From Sva-07 sp963717385 (GTDB taxonomy: Bacteria > Actinomycetota > Acidimicrobiia > Acidimicrobiales > Ilumatobacteraceae): a stretch of 64,000 bases of DNA. The stretch spans positions 186,001 through 250,000 of the forward strand of contig CAVQWE010000027.1 of NCBI GenBank assembly GCA_963717385.1, written 5' to 3'. The notes under the pieces are model-generated. The model was not told the DNA's origin, searched no databases, and saw nothing but the letters and a program-made list of their open reading frames with translations. Below are positions 28,854-37,922 of the stretch, piece after piece. Numbering within the stretch: the stretch's first letter is position 1; every line of letters begins with the position of its first letter. The position numbers were made by a program, and so were the translations under genes.

Positions 28854-30887
28854 TCAGGCGGGGGCGGCGAGGAACTCGCCGATCAACTCGGCGTAGAAGA
28901 TCTGGCCGTCGGGGCGCAGGTGGTAGCCGTCGTCGTAGAGGCAGTCGCCCGGACACGAGTCGTTGAGGCCGGCCCAGTCGAGCAGTGACACGTTGGCGTA
29001 GTTCGCTGCGGTCTCGTAGATCAGCGAGTTGTTGGCGCCGATCCAGTCGACCGGTGCCTCGTTGGTGAGCAGCAGCACCTGGGGAACCCCGGCCAGCGCT
29101 TCCATCATCCTGGTCATGTCACCGGAACCGATCGGTCCGTTGGTCCCGAGATGGACGACCACCACGTCGCCGAGACGGCCCTGTTCGTTCAGTTGCAGCA
29201 CCGTGTCGAGGCCGTTCACGAACGACCGGCTCTCCTCGGCCGAGACGATGAACCCGTCCTCGCTCAACTGGCCCGCTGCACCCAGCATCACCGAGTCGCC
29301 GAGCGCCAACTTCGCAATCGGCGCAGGTGCTGCGGTCGTCGTGGTGCTCTCCTCCACCGGCGGTGGCGGCACCACCGATCCGGCCGGGTCGGCGGTGCCT
29401 TCGGAAGGCGTCGTGTCATCAGTGCCGACCGGAGGGTCGGTGGTGTCGGTACCCGAACAGGTCGGGTCGTTGACGACGTCACACGTTGCCTCGGCACCCT
29501 CGTCGAGCGCCTGGCGCACCTCGTTCTCTTCGACCGGCGCGGTCGCCAGACTGACGCCGGCAAACAGCGAGAGGCCGGCGACCACAGCGGTCGCAGCCAA
29601 CAGTGCATTTCGGGGCCCGGCGACCGGCGAACGAAGAACCCGCCTGATCGACGCCCCAAACGTGCCCTTGCGGATCGGCGTCTCGATGAACCGGTACGAC
29701 GCCTCGGTGATCACCACCGTGATCACGATCGCGAACGCGAACTCCATCACCGTCATCTTCTTGCCGGCGATGTTGCGGATCAGTTGGTAGATCGGCCAGT
29801 GGTACAGATACAACCCGTACGAGCGGGTGCCGATCCACAGCAGGATCGGGATGCTGAGCACTCGGGAGGTCGCTGCACGCTCGTGGGTGACCGCGGCGAT
29901 CATGCCGAGCGTGGCGAGTGCGCAGAGCACGAACCCGCCCCGGAACAACCACGCGTTGGCGCCATCGGGACCGAGCAGGTGCATCCACCAGAACAGCGCT
30001 GCGAGTGCCACGAAGCCAACGAGCGCGATCACGTCGAGGAGGCGACCCTTGGTGCGCAGTGGGCCGCGCATGACCGCCACCGGCCGCCAGACCATCGCGA
30101 ACGCTGCGCCGAGCAGCAGACCACCCGCACGAGTGGGCGTCGACAGGTAGAGCGCATCCAACTTCGAGATCTCGCGACCGAAAATCGACCAGTACGCCTC
30201 GGGCGTCGTCTCCGGCGTACCGATCGGGCCGGGGTGGTAGAGCAGGGCGACCGACACGGCGATCACCACGGCTGCCAACACGAGGTATCGACTGATGTCG
30301 GCGATCTTCCGACTCCCACCGCGCAGAAGTGCAAACATCACGAGCGGCCAGATCAGGTAGAACTGCTCTTCGACGGCCAGGCTCCAGAGGTGCCGCAACG
30401 GTGCAAAGTCGTTCGATGCGGTGTATCCGGCACCGGTCCAGATCTGGTACCAGTTCGACACGTAGAAGAACGCGGCGATCACATCGCCACGCAGCTTGCC
30501 GAGGGCGTCGCGCTCGAACAGCGACGTCCAGATCGTGAGCGCCAGCATCATCGCGAACAGTGCCGGCAGCAGGCGCCGGGCCCGACGAATCCAGAACTGC
30601 TTCATGTCGATCGCTGACGTGCGCTCCTTCTCGGCGATCAACAGCAGCGTGATCAGGTAGCCGGAGATCACGAAGAACACCTCGACGCCGAGGTATCCGC
30701 CGGGCAGCCAGTCGGGGTTGGCGTGGTACACCATCACCGCGACCACGGCGAGCGCGCGCATCCCGTCGAGACCTGGCAGGTACGGCACCCGACTGATGTC
30801 GGTGGGGGGTCTCCGCCGACCGATTCGCGACGCGGGTCGCGTGTCGGCTCGCGTCGGGGCACCCGAAGCGTCGGCGGTTGCAGTCAT
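28854..30887 (-). CDS. Acyltransferase-3 / SGNH-domain membrane protein, copy 2
   Basis: This 677-residue intact paralogue of the neighbouring gene has the same order: a cytoplasmic N-terminus, an acyltransferase-3 domain (RVPYLPGLDGMRALAV, YHANPDWLPGGYLGVEVFF, HLWSLAVEEQFYLIWP), a low-complexity linker (GTDTTDPPVGTDDT, ESTTTTAAPAP), and an SGNH domain with GDSVMLG, HLGTNG and YDDGYHL. The catalytic Ser, Asn, Asp and His of SGNH enzymes are all present. The linker carries Cys residues absent from copy 1. It probably acetylates or deacetylates an exported polymer. The start at 30887 is the first good Met; upstream candidates lie in the metF 3' end. Confidence 0.92.
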   Translation of the reverse strand: MTATADASGAPTRADTRPASRIGRRRPPTDISRVPYLPGLDGMRALAVVAVMVYHANPDWLPGGYLGVEVFFVISGYLITLLLIAEKERTSAIDMKQFWIRRARRLLPALFAMMLALTIWTSLFERDALGKLRGDVIAAFFYVSNWYQIWTGAGYTASNDFAPLRHLWSLAVEEQFYLIWPLVMFALLRGGSRKIADISRYLVLAAVVIAVSVALLYHPGPIGTPETTPEAYWSIFGREISKLDALYLSTPTRAGGLLLGAAFAMVWRPVAVMRGPLRTKGRLLDVIALVGFVALAALFWWMHLLGPDGANAWLFRGGFVLCALATLGMIAAVTHERAATSRVLSIPILLWIGTRSYGLYLYHWPIYQLIRNIAGKKMTVMEFAFAIVITVVITEASYRFIETPIRKGTFGASIRRVLRSPVAGPRNALLAATAVVAGLSLFAGVSLATAPVEENEVRQALDEGAEATCDVVNDPTCSGTDTTDPPVGTDDTTPSEGTADPAGSVVPPPPVEESTTTTAAPAPIAKLALGDSVMLGAAGQLSEDGFIVSAEESRSFVNGLDTVLQLNEQGRLGDVVVVHLGTNGPIGSGDMTRMMEALAGVPQVLLLTNEAPVDWIGANNSLIYETAANYANVSLLDWAGLNDSCPGDCLYDDGYHLRPDGQIFYAELIGEFLAAPA

Positions 30888-30904
30888 GTGACGACCAGTA
30901 TCGC

Positions 30905-31763
30905 TCAAGCGGTGGTCAGTCCCAGGTTCAGGCAGATCTCGACGACCGAATCCGGACGGTTGAGTGCGTAGAGGTGCAGACCTGGCGTGCCGGCGTCGAT
31001 CAGGTCGGAACACAACTGCGTGGCGACATCGATGCCGATGCGACGCACCTCGTCGGGATCGTCGGTGGCATCGAGACGGTCGGCGAGCCAGCCCGGCAGG
31101 GCGGCGCCACTCATCTCTGCCATCCGCTTCACCATGGCCTTGTTGTTGATCGGCATGATCCCGGGCAGCACCGGCTTGTCGACGCCGAGCGCCGACAGTT
31201 CGTCGACGAGACGCGCCCAGTGCTCGACATCGAAGAAGAACTGCGTGAGCGCGAAGTCTGCGATGCGGAGCTTGTCGGCGAGGAACCGGCGATCGGTCGC
31301 CCGGTCGGGTGAGCGCGGGTGCACCTGAGGATGCGCGGCAACACCAGCGGAAAAGGTGCCCGATGCGACAACGTCTTCGAGCAGGTCGAGGGCGTACAGG
31401 TAGTCGCCGGCCTCTTCGACTCCCCCCGCTGGTGGATCGCCACCGAGCGCCAGGATGTTCTCGATGCCCAGCTCGGCGTAGTTGTCGAGGAGCGAACCCA
31501 CGTCGTCACGGAGTGTGGCCGCGGCAGGTCAGGTGCGGCATCGGTGTCCACGAGGTCTCACCGAGCATCCATCCAACGACATCGCCCGTGCGGTGACGAT
31601 CGGAGCCACCGGCGCCGTAGGTGATCGACACGAAGTCGGGCTGCAGCGATTCGATCGCCGCCACGGTGCGCCCGAGGGTCATGTTCGCTGCTGCGGTCTT
31701 CGGCGGGAAGAACTCGAACGACAACGTCCGCTTGCTCGCGAGGAGATCCGGAATCCGAGCCAT
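30905..31763 (-). CDS. metF: 5,10-methylenetetrahydrofolate reductase, frameshifted
   Basis: This protein, about 285 residues, reduces methylene-THF to methyl-THF for methionine synthesis. The N-terminus has LSFEFFPPKT with the catalytic Glu, then DFVSITYGAGGS and HLTCRGHT. The frame breaks near 31520 (ACTCCGTGAC for ACTCGTGAC); the rest reads LLDNYAELGIENILALGGDPP, TQFFFDVEHW and LPGIMPINN, all family features. It is followed by the acyltransferase genes on the same strand with a 17-bp gap. The break is probably a sequence error, since the gene is usually essential for prototrophy. Confidence 0.93.
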
Positions 31764-31892
31764 TCGGTAGAGGCTACCGAGGCCCGGCACCCCGAACCCG
31801 GCTCACCTCCGGCTGGCCCGGAGGATCGCAAAGCGTGTCCTCGGTGTTGTGTTACCTTGCCGGCCGTCGAACATCAACGAAGGGGACGGGGA

Positions 31893-32279
31893 ATGCCGAT
31901 CATCGAGAACTGGAAACTGGTCGTACTGGAGCGTTTCGCGAAATTCGACGGCCGAGCGGGCCGAGCCGAGTTCTGGTGGTTCGCGCTCGCGAACCTCGTT
32001 GCCTACTTCGCGCTGTTGATCCTCATGGGCATCGGCTTTGCGATTGCGACGGGACTCGGGGTCGTGCTGTTGTTGGCGGTGATCGCCTACTGGCTCGCCG
32101 TCATCGTCCCGGCCATTGCCGTCGCCATCCGCCGGCTCCACGACACCGACAAGTCGGGTTGGTGGCTGCTGATCGGTCTGATCCCATTCGGCGGCCTCGT
32201 GCTGTTGTTCTTCTACATCCAAGAGGGCACCACCGGCCCGAACCAGTTCGGCGCCGGCCCCGAACCAGCCGCCGGCTGA
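31893..32279 (+). CDS. DUF805 membrane protein
   Basis: This 128-residue inner-membrane protein starts with FAKFDGRAGRAEFWWFAL, the DUF805 signature. Three hydrophobic segments follow, and a conserved RRLHDTDKSGWWLLIGLIP turn lies before the last helix. DUF805 proteins occur widely with no proven role. A GGGGACGGGG purine stretch lies upstream. It diverges from metF and converges on purH, with a hairpin between the two stops. Confidence 0.9.
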   Translation: MPIIENWKLVVLERFAKFDGRAGRAEFWWFALANLVAYFALLILMGIGFAIATGLGVVLLLAVIAYWLAVIVPAIAVAIRRLHDTDKSGWWLLIGLIPFGGLVLLFFYIQEGTTGPNQFGAGPEPAAG

Positions 32280-32282
32280 CTC

Positions 32283-32317
32283 CGTGGTTCCCGATGCCCA
32301 GGGCGCGGGGAACCACG
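32283..32317. terminator. Hairpin between DUF805 gene and purH
   Basis: CGTGGTTCCC (32283-32292) and GGGAACCACG (32308-32317) are perfectly complementary with a 15-nt loop. The hairpin sits between two convergent stops and probably ends transcription from both. Confidence 0.7.
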
Positions 32318-32324
32318 AACGATG

Positions 32325-33896
32325 TCAGTGGCGGAAGTGGCGTTGGCCGGTGAAGACCATGGCGATGCCGTGCTCGTCTGCGGCCGCAATCACGTCGCTG
32401 TCGCGGACCGATCCCCCCGGCTGGATCACCGAGGCGATCCCGGCCGCAGCCGCTGCGTCGAGGCCGTCGCGGAACGGGAAGAACGCATCGCTCGCACAGG
32501 CTCCCCCTTCGGCACGGCCGGCGGAGCGCTCGGCGGCGATGCGGGCCGAGTCGAGGCGGTTCTGCTGGCCGGCACCAATGCCGAATGCCTGCAGGTCCTT
32601 CGCGTAGACGATGGCGTTGCTGCTGACCGCAGCGCACACCTGCCAGGCGAATTCGAGGTCGGCCCATTGCTGATCGCTCGGCTGTGCGGCGGTGACGACA
32701 CGCCAGTCATCGGTGCGGCCCGCCACCGTGTCGGGTTGTTGCACGAGCAGCCCCCCGTCGACCGGGCGCACGTCGAACGGCAAGGGCGATGCAGCGTTTG
32801 CCGACATCACCCGCAGGTTCTTCTTGATGGCGAGGATCTCGAGCGCTTCGGGCTCGAAGTCGGGGGCGATCACCACCTCGGTGAAGACGTCGCCGATCGC
32901 AGTGGCCATCTCGGCGGTGACGGTGCGGTTCGCGGCGATGATCCCACCGAACGCGCTGACCGGATCGCACGCGTTGGCGCGTACGTACGCCTCGGTGATG
33001 TCGTCGGCAACGGCGACGCCACACGGATTGGCGTGCTTCACGACGACCACGGCTGGGGCATCGAAACGGTGAACCAGACGCCAAGCGGCTTCGGTGTCGA
33101 ACACGTTCAGGTAGCTCAGTTCCTTGCCACCGTGCTGGGTCATCGAGTCCCACCAGCTGGTGGCGCCGGCCTGGCGGTAGCGGGCGCCCTGCTGATGCGG
33201 GTTCTCGCCGTATCGGAGCGGCTGCGCCAGTTCGAGGGCGAGATGGATCGACGACGGCAACGCATCGGACCCGCCAGCGTCGTCAGCTCCACCCTCGTCA
33301 GCTGCTGACAACTCGTCGAGCCAGGTGACGATCGCCGCGTCGTACGCGGCGGTCTGCGCAAAGGCGGTTCGTGCGAGACGCCGTTTGGTGACATCGGTGA
33401 GCGCACCGCCGGCACGCAGTTCGTCGAGCACCGACTCGTAGTCGGCAGGGTCGACGAGCACGCCGACGTGAGCGTGATTCTTCGCGGCAGCGCGCACCAT
33501 TGCGGGCCCGCCGATGTCGATCAGCTCGATGCTCGGATCCGAGGAGAACGGATAGAGGTTGACCACGACGAGGTCGATCGGCTCGATGCCGTGGTGGGCC
33601 ATGTCGGCCACGTGCTCGGGGTCGGTCGGGTCGGCGAGTATGCCGCCGTGGATCTTCGGGTGCAGCGTGACCACCCGATGGCCCAAGATGGCAGGCAGCC
33701 CGGTGAGCTCCGCGACGTCGGTCACGGCGATACCGGCGTCGGCAATCGCCCGGGCGGTTCCGCCGCTCGACACGAGCGACCAACCAAGTTCATGGAGTGA
33801 CCCGGCGAACTCGACGATGCCGGACTTGTCATACACGGAGATCAGAGCGGTGGGCACGAGCGCGACCGTAGTCAACCCGCCGCCTCGGACCGACAT
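32325..33896 (-). CDS. purH: Bifunctional AICAR formyltransferase / IMP cyclohydrolase
   Basis: This 523-residue enzyme catalyses the last two steps of IMP synthesis. The N-terminal cyclohydrolase domain has ALISVYDKSGIVEFA, SSGGTARAIADAGI, and HPKIHGGILA. The C-terminal transformylase domain has LRYGENPHQQGARY, KHANPCGVA and the ending AMVFTGQRHFRH. The ATG at 33896 adds 13 residues that the family lacks; a GTG at 33857 (VPTALISVYDKSG) is the better start by homology, though neither has a clear ribosome site. purN is not adjacent. Confidence 0.95.
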   Translation of the reverse strand: MSVRGGGLTTVALVPTALISVYDKSGIVEFAGSLHELGWSLVSSGGTARAIADAGIAVTDVAELTGLPAILGHRVVTLHPKIHGGILADPTDPEHVADMAHHGIEPIDLVVVNLYPFSSDPSIELIDIGGPAMVRAAAKNHAHVGVLVDPADYESVLDELRAGGALTDVTKRRLARTAFAQTAAYDAAIVTWLDELSAADEGGADDAGGSDALPSSIHLALELAQPLRYGENPHQQGARYRQAGATSWWDSMTQHGGKELSYLNVFDTEAAWRLVHRFDAPAVVVVKHANPCGVAVADDITEAYVRANACDPVSAFGGIIAANRTVTAEMATAIGDVFTEVVIAPDFEPEALEILAIKKNLRVMSANAASPLPFDVRPVDGGLLVQQPDTVAGRTDDWRVVTAAQPSDQQWADLEFAWQVCAAVSSNAIVYAKDLQAFGIGAGQQNRLDSARIAAERSAGRAEGGACASDAFFPFRDGLDAAAAAGIASVIQPGGSVRDSDVIAAADEHGIAMVFTGQRHFRH

Positions 33897-34004
33897 GGCA
33901 TCACCAATGCCACTGGGTGTTGGATCGCACGACCGGGGTCGGTGAGAGGGCTACGGTGCGCAGCGGGGGACAACACGACACCCGCAATTCCGGAGGGGAT
34001 TCAC

Positions 34005-34562
34005 ATGGACTTCAGCAAATTCAAGACATCCGATTGGCTCATGATCGGAGGTGGCGCAGCGATGTTGATCTTGGGAATGGTGCTCGATTGGACGAGCGTC
34101 AACACCGGCTTCGGGACAGTCACCCTCGACGGACCGTTCAACTACTTCCTCACCGGCGGCCTTGCCTGGATTCTCGTCGTCGGGGTGGGTGCCCTCGCTG
34201 CGGCGCTCGCCCTCGAGAAGCTGCCACCGACCCAGCCGTGGTCGCTCATCTTCATCGGGGCCAGCGGCCTCGCCGTGCTCCTGATGCTCATCCAGCTGCT
34301 GATCGGTGGCCGCCAGGGCACCGATCGCGGCATCGGCATGATCGGTGCCTTCGTCTGGGCAGCCATTGCCCTCGCTGGTGCCTACCTGAACTTCCAGGCA
34401 TCGGGCGGCAACATCAAGGACCTCACCGACGTCGACAAGCTCAAGGCGAGCTTCGCCAAGAACGATGGCGACGATGCTCCACCGCCACCCCCACCGCCGG
34501 CCCCACCGGCTCCGCCGCCCCGCCTGCTCCCCCGGCCCCGCCTGCGCGCACCTCAGAACTGA
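34005..34562 (+). CDS. Membrane protein with proline-rich tail
   Basis: This 185-residue protein has four predicted helices in the first 130 residues: DWLMIGGGAAMLILGMV, FLTGGLAWILVVGVGALA, WSLIFIGASGLAVLLMLIQLL, and GMIGAFVWAAIALAGAY. A polar segment and a Pro-rich tail follow. The family is unrecognised; it resembles uncharacterised actinobacterial four-helix proteins. A GGAGG ribosome site is 9 nt upstream. The C-terminal tail overlaps the extended sucD reading frame on the other strand. Confidence 0.75.
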   Translation: MDFSKFKTSDWLMIGGGAAMLILGMVLDWTSVNTGFGTVTLDGPFNYFLTGGLAWILVVGVGALAAALALEKLPPTQPWSLIFIGASGLAVLLMLIQLLIGGRQGTDRGIGMIGAFVWAAIALAGAYLNFQASGGNIKDLTDVDKLKASFAKNDGDDAPPPPPPPAPPAPPPRLLPRPRLRAPQN

Positions 34563-35550
34563 CGCAACGTCGAACGCACGAAAACGGAGCGAACCTCGCG
34601 CTGAGCGCGAGGTTCGCTCCGAATTTCGGTTCTGGGTTCCGGGGTCGAGCGTTGACGAGCTTGGCGACGATCTCGGCCATCAGCTCGCCGGCTTCGGTCG
34701 GGTTGAGCCCGACCTTCACACCAGCGGCCGCGAGGGCGTCCATCTTGCCCTGTGCTGTGCCCTTGCCGCCCGACACGATGGCGCCGGCGTGGCCCATCTT
34801 CTTGCCGGCCGGCGCCGTGACGCCTGCGATGTAGGCGCTCATCGGCTTGGTGACGTTGGCCTTGATGTACTCGGCAGCCTCTTCCTCGGCTGAGCCGCCG
34901 ATTTCGCCGATCATCATGATCGCGTGGGTTTCGGGGTCGGCCTGGAACTCGGCGAGGCAGTCGATGAAGTTCGTGCCCGGCACGGGGTCGCCGCCGATGC
35001 CGACGCATGTCGACACGCCGATGCCCTTCTGCTTGAGCTCGTACAGCGCCTGGTAGGTGAGCGTGCCCGAGCGGCTCACGATGCCGACGTTGGGACCATC
35101 GGACGAGGGCACCTGGGCGATCTCGCCGGCAGTGATGCCGATGTTGCACTTGCCAGGGCTGATGATGCCGGGGCAGTTCGGGCCGAGCAGGCGGGTGTTC
35201 GGATGATTGCGCACCAGCAGGTTGTAGGTCTTGGCTTCGTCCTGAGCGGGAATGCCCTCGGTGATGCACACGACGAACTCGATACCGGCTTCAGCGGCCT
35301 CGAGGATTGCGGCCGACGCGAACTTGGGCGGCACGGCGACGAACGACGCGGTGGCGCCGGTCGCTGCGACCGCGTCGGCGACGGTGTCGTAGATCGGGAT
35401 GCCGTCGACATCCTGGCCCGCCTTGCCGGGAGTGACGCCGGCGACGATCTGGGTGCCGTAGTCACGGTTGCGCAGGCCGTGGTACTTGCCCTGGCCTCCG
35501 GTGAGGCCCTGGACGATGACCTTGGTGTTCTCGTTGACGAAAATGGCCAT
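34441..35550 (-). CDS. sucD: Succinyl-CoA synthetase alpha subunit, apparent stop-codon loss
   Basis: This subunit forms the phosphohistidine intermediate of succinyl-CoA synthetase. It has VNENTKVIVQGLTGGQGKYH, a CoA-binding Rossmann fold, NCPGIISPGK, VGIVSRSGTLTYQ, and the catalytic His in KKMGHAGAIVSGGKG. Homologues end near LMAEIVAKLVNA, about residue 301. Here no stop follows: the frame runs on through a 17-bp-arm hairpin to 34441. The next codon, CGA at 34647-34645, would be TGA with one C-to-T change, so a substitution or error probably removed the stop. The likely true coding end is about 34645. sucC is 7 bp upstream. Confidence 0.93.
   Translation of the reverse strand: MAIFVNENTKVIVQGLTGGQGKYHGLRNRDYGTQIVAGVTPGKAGQDVDGIPIYDTVADAVAATGATASFVAVPPKFASAAILEAAEAGIEFVVCITEGIPAQDEAKTYNLLVRNHPNTRLLGPNCPGIISPGKCNIGITAGEIAQVPSSDGPNVGIVSRSGTLTYQALYELKQKGIGVSTCVGIGGDPVPGTNFIDCLAEFQADPETHAIMMIGEIGGSAEEEAAEYIKANVTKPMSAYIAGVTAPAGKKMGHAGAIVSGGKGTAQGKMDALAAAGVKVGLNPTEAGELMAEIVAKLVNARPRNPEPKFGANLALSARFAPFSCVRRCVSSEVRAGGAGGAGGAAEPVGPAVGVAVEHRRHRSWRSSP
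34585..34621. terminator. Strong bidirectional terminator hairpin downstream of sucD
   Basis: The 17-bp arms 34585-34601 and 34605-34621 pair perfectly around the loop TGA. AAAA precedes and AATTT follows, so each strand ends in a short A/T run. It should end transcription of sucCD and of the convergent membrane-protein gene. It lies inside the run-on sucD frame, which shows that the true sucD end is before it. Confidence 0.85.
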
Positions 35551-35557
35551 GACTACT

Positions 35558-36703
35558 TCACTTCGCTTTCGCAACGGCCGCACGGGCGGCGTCGAGCATG
35601 GTGGGTTCGGACTGGAGCTTGTCGGCGGGGATGCCGGCGTCGAGCAGGATCTGGCGACCCTCCTCGGCGTTGGTGCCGTCGAGGCGAATCACGATCGGGG
35701 CACGCAGGTCGACTCGACCCATCGCTTCGACGATGCCCTTGGCGACCTCTTCGCCGCGGGTGATCCCGCCGAAGATGTTGATGAGGATCGACTGCACCTT
35801 GTCGTCGAAGTTGATCACTTCGAGCGCCCCGGCCATGACGTCGGCGTTGGCGCCGCCGCCGATGTCGAGGAAGTTCGCAGCAGATCCGCCGACCTGGTTG
35901 ACGACGTCGAGCGTCGACATCGCAAGGCCGGCGCCGTTGGCGATGATGCCGACGGTGCCGTCGAGGCCGATGTACTGCAGGCCCTTCTCGGCGGCCATCT
36001 TCTCGCGGTCGTCCATCTCGGTGAGGCCGCGGAAGGCGTCCCATTCGGGGTGACGGAACTCGGCGCTCTCGTCGAGGGTGACCTTGGCGTCGAGTGCGTG
36101 CACTTCGCCGGTCGGCTTGAGGATCAGCGGGTTGATCTCGGCGAGGTCGCAGTCGCCTTCGGTGAAGCAGCGGTAGAGCTTCACCAGGATCTCGGCGGCG
36201 CCGTCGAGTGCCCGCTCGGGCAGCTTCGCGTCGACACACGCCTGGCGGGCGGTGGCCAGGTCGATGCCGTCGACCGGGTCGATGTGCAACTTGACGATGG
36301 CGTCAGGGTTGCTCTCGGCGACCGATTCGATCTCGACGCCACCCTCGGCCGACAGCATCAACAGATGCTTCTTGGCGGCCCGGTCGAGCGTGTACGAGGC
36401 GTAGTACTCCTCGTCGATGTCGGATGCGGTTTCGACCCAGAGGCGCTTGACCACGTGGCCCTTGATGTCCATGCCGAGGATGTTGCCGGCGTGTTCGCGA
36501 ACTTCGGCTTCGTTGTCGGCGAGCTTGATGCCGCCGGCCTTGCCGCGGCCACCGACCTGCACCTGCGCCTTGACGACGACGGGGTAGCCGGCCTGGTTGG
36601 CTTCCTTCACCGCCTCGTCGACGGTGTCGGCAGGCCCACCTGGGCTGACCGGGATGTCGTAGCGGGCAAAGTACTGCTTGCCCTGGTACTCGAAGAGGTC
36701 CAC
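35558..36703 (-). CDS. sucC: Succinyl-CoA synthetase beta subunit
   Basis: This 381-residue ATP-grasp subunit contains MDLFEYQGKQYFARYDIPV, the ATP-binding loop KAQVQVGGRGKAGGIKL, and the C-terminal ligase domain with FLDIGGGANAD and INIFGGITRGEEVAKGI. It works with SucD in the TCA cycle. The sucC and sucD genes are 7 bp apart. A perfect palindrome lies 38 bp upstream of the start and may be part of the control region. Confidence 0.97.
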   Translation of the reverse strand: MDLFEYQGKQYFARYDIPVSPGGPADTVDEAVKEANQAGYPVVVKAQVQVGGRGKAGGIKLADNEAEVREHAGNILGMDIKGHVVKRLWVETASDIDEEYYASYTLDRAAKKHLLMLSAEGGVEIESVAESNPDAIVKLHIDPVDGIDLATARQACVDAKLPERALDGAAEILVKLYRCFTEGDCDLAEINPLILKPTGEVHALDAKVTLDESAEFRHPEWDAFRGLTEMDDREKMAAEKGLQYIGLDGTVGIIANGAGLAMSTLDVVNQVGGSAANFLDIGGGANADVMAGALEVINFDDKVQSILINIFGGITRGEEVAKGIVEAMGRVDLRAPIVIRLDGTNAEEGRQILLDAGIPADKLQSEPTMLDAARAAVAKAK

Positions 36704-36740
36704 GTCGGGGTCACTCGCTTTCTGGTTGCGTCTCGGTTTC

Positions 36741-36756
36741 GACCGCTGCAGCGGTC
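36741..36756. promoter_or_regulatory. Perfect palindrome in the sucC leader region
   Basis: GACCGCTGCAGCGGTC is a perfect 16-nt palindrome, 38 bp upstream of the sucC start in the 209-bp gap shared with a divergent gene. It could be a protein-binding site; no factor can be named. On the minus strand TTGTCC followed by TATGGT occurs further up near 36817-36832, too close together for a classical promoter. Confidence 0.35.
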
Positions 36757-36912
36757 AGTCGGGTTCGAATTCGTCGAGCGTCGACTCCGGCCACGGGCCG
36801 GTTGCCAGCAGCGACCATAGGACAAGTTCGTGGACCGCAGCGAAACGACGGCCGACCCAGCGAACCCCCCTCCCGACGCCATCGGCGCAGGTTCCACGGC
36901 AGACTGTGGGCG

Positions 36913-37431
36913 ATGTCGAATGCTGAGAGGCAACGCCCGGTCAGGCTGAAGTCACCCTTCACACGTGCGGTGGTCCCGGTGCTCGGCGGGATTGCGTTCT
37001 TCGTGGTACTTGCGTTCATCACGTGGGGACTCGCCGCATGGATCTCGCGGGGCGGAGCCGAGGTCAGCGAACGTCTCGCACCCAGCCGATTCGAGGTCGG
37101 TTCGGTCCAGTCCGCCGCCCGGATCGTGGAAGAGGACGGCCCGGTGATCTTCCCCGGACTGAACACCACGACCGGCGAACGCACGCTCGTACTCGACCAC
37201 GAGGGCGACGACCCCACCCGCGGCTGGCGTATCTTCTACGCCTACCCGATCGGCCGACCCGACTGCCCGGTCGAGCAGGTGATCGGCACCCGAGACTTCA
37301 TCGACTGCGATGGAAGCACCATCGACGTGGCCGATCTGTCACCGCCCGAATCGGGTGTGTTCCCCGTGGTGGAGAACCAGCGGGTTCTGTACATCGACCT
37401 GACCCGGATCACCACCGGCACCACCGGCTGA
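36913..37431 (+). CDS. Single-pass membrane protein of unknown function
   Basis: This 172-residue protein has a basic N-terminus, one membrane helix (VVPVLGGIAFFVVLAFITWGL), and an extracytoplasmic domain of about 130 residues. Two Cys residues occur in the C-terminal part (RPDCPVEQVIGTRDFIDCDG), spaced 14 apart. The arrangement recalls a degenerate Rieske-like domain but lacks the histidines, so I do not claim it. It diverges from sucC and converges on the flavodoxin gene, where a hairpin spans both stops. Confidence 0.7.
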   Translation: MSNAERQRPVRLKSPFTRAVVPVLGGIAFFVVLAFITWGLAAWISRGGAEVSERLAPSRFEVGSVQSAARIVEEDGPVIFPGLNTTTGERTLVLDHEGDDPTRGWRIFYAYPIGRPDCPVEQVIGTRDFIDCDGSTIDVADLSPPESGVFPVVENQRVLYIDLTRITTGTTG

Positions 37432-37457
37432 TCGCTCGCAGCGAATCGACTCAGCCG
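37425..37457. terminator. Hairpin spanning two convergent stop codons
   Basis: CGGCTGA (37425-37431) pairs with TCAGCCG (37451-37457), and TCGCT (37432-37436) pairs with AGCGA (37440-37444). Both flanking stop codons lie inside the outer stem. Probable shared terminator. Confidence 0.6.
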
Positions 37458-37879
37458 ACCGCCATCGCATCGACGAGGCGCTCGGCGAAGATCTCCGAGT
37501 GCTGGTCGAGCTTGCTCCGACTCATCGCAAGTCCGCCGATCACATAGGCGCCGGTGTCACCGAGCGCCCGGTCGAGCTTGTCGAGCGACTTGCCCGGGTC
37601 GAGCGCGAACGTGCAGAAACCGGCAGCCCGCTTGCCTCGCATCGTGGGCAGGTTGGCGATGTTCGACACCGCCCACGGCGCCTGGCCGAACAGGAACGCT
37701 CCGTGCACCCAGGTGCCGACCAAGATGAGGTCGGCCTGCTGGATCGATGCGTAGTCGGGCTGCTTGACCTTCGACAGGCCGGTGATCGTCCAGCGCTCCT
37801 GCGCCAACAGTCCAGCAACCTTCTCAGCTGCCGTCCACGTGTTTCCCGTCAAGCTCTCGACCAACAGTGCTGCCTTCAC
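37451..37879 (-). CDS. Flavodoxin-domain protein
   Basis: This 142-residue flavodoxin-like protein has the FMN phosphate loop SLTGNTWTAA near residue 10, ADLILVGTWVHGAFLFGQAPW in the ribityl/isoalloxazine loop region, and a C-terminal Rossmann-type helix. The start is the GTG at 37879 (VKAALLVES). It lies 43 bp after the CDF exporter gene on the same strand. It may serve as an electron carrier; partner unknown. Confidence 0.85.
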   Translation of the reverse strand: MKAALLVESLTGNTWTAAEKVAGLLAQERWTITGLSKVKQPDYASIQQADLILVGTWVHGAFLFGQAPWAVSNIANLPTMRGKRAAGFCTFALDPGKSLDKLDRALGDTGAYVIGGLAMSRSKLDQHSEIFAERLVDAMAVG

Positions 37880-37922
37880 GTCGGTGAGTCTTGCAGGTCG
37901 GCGCCTCTCGCAGGAGATCTCG

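Noticed and set aside
34441..34645. SucD fused to a Gly/Ala-rich C-terminal extension
   Set aside because: The extension is the reverse of a terminator hairpin and of the proline-rich tail of the opposite gene; a single base change restores the stop at the normal end.
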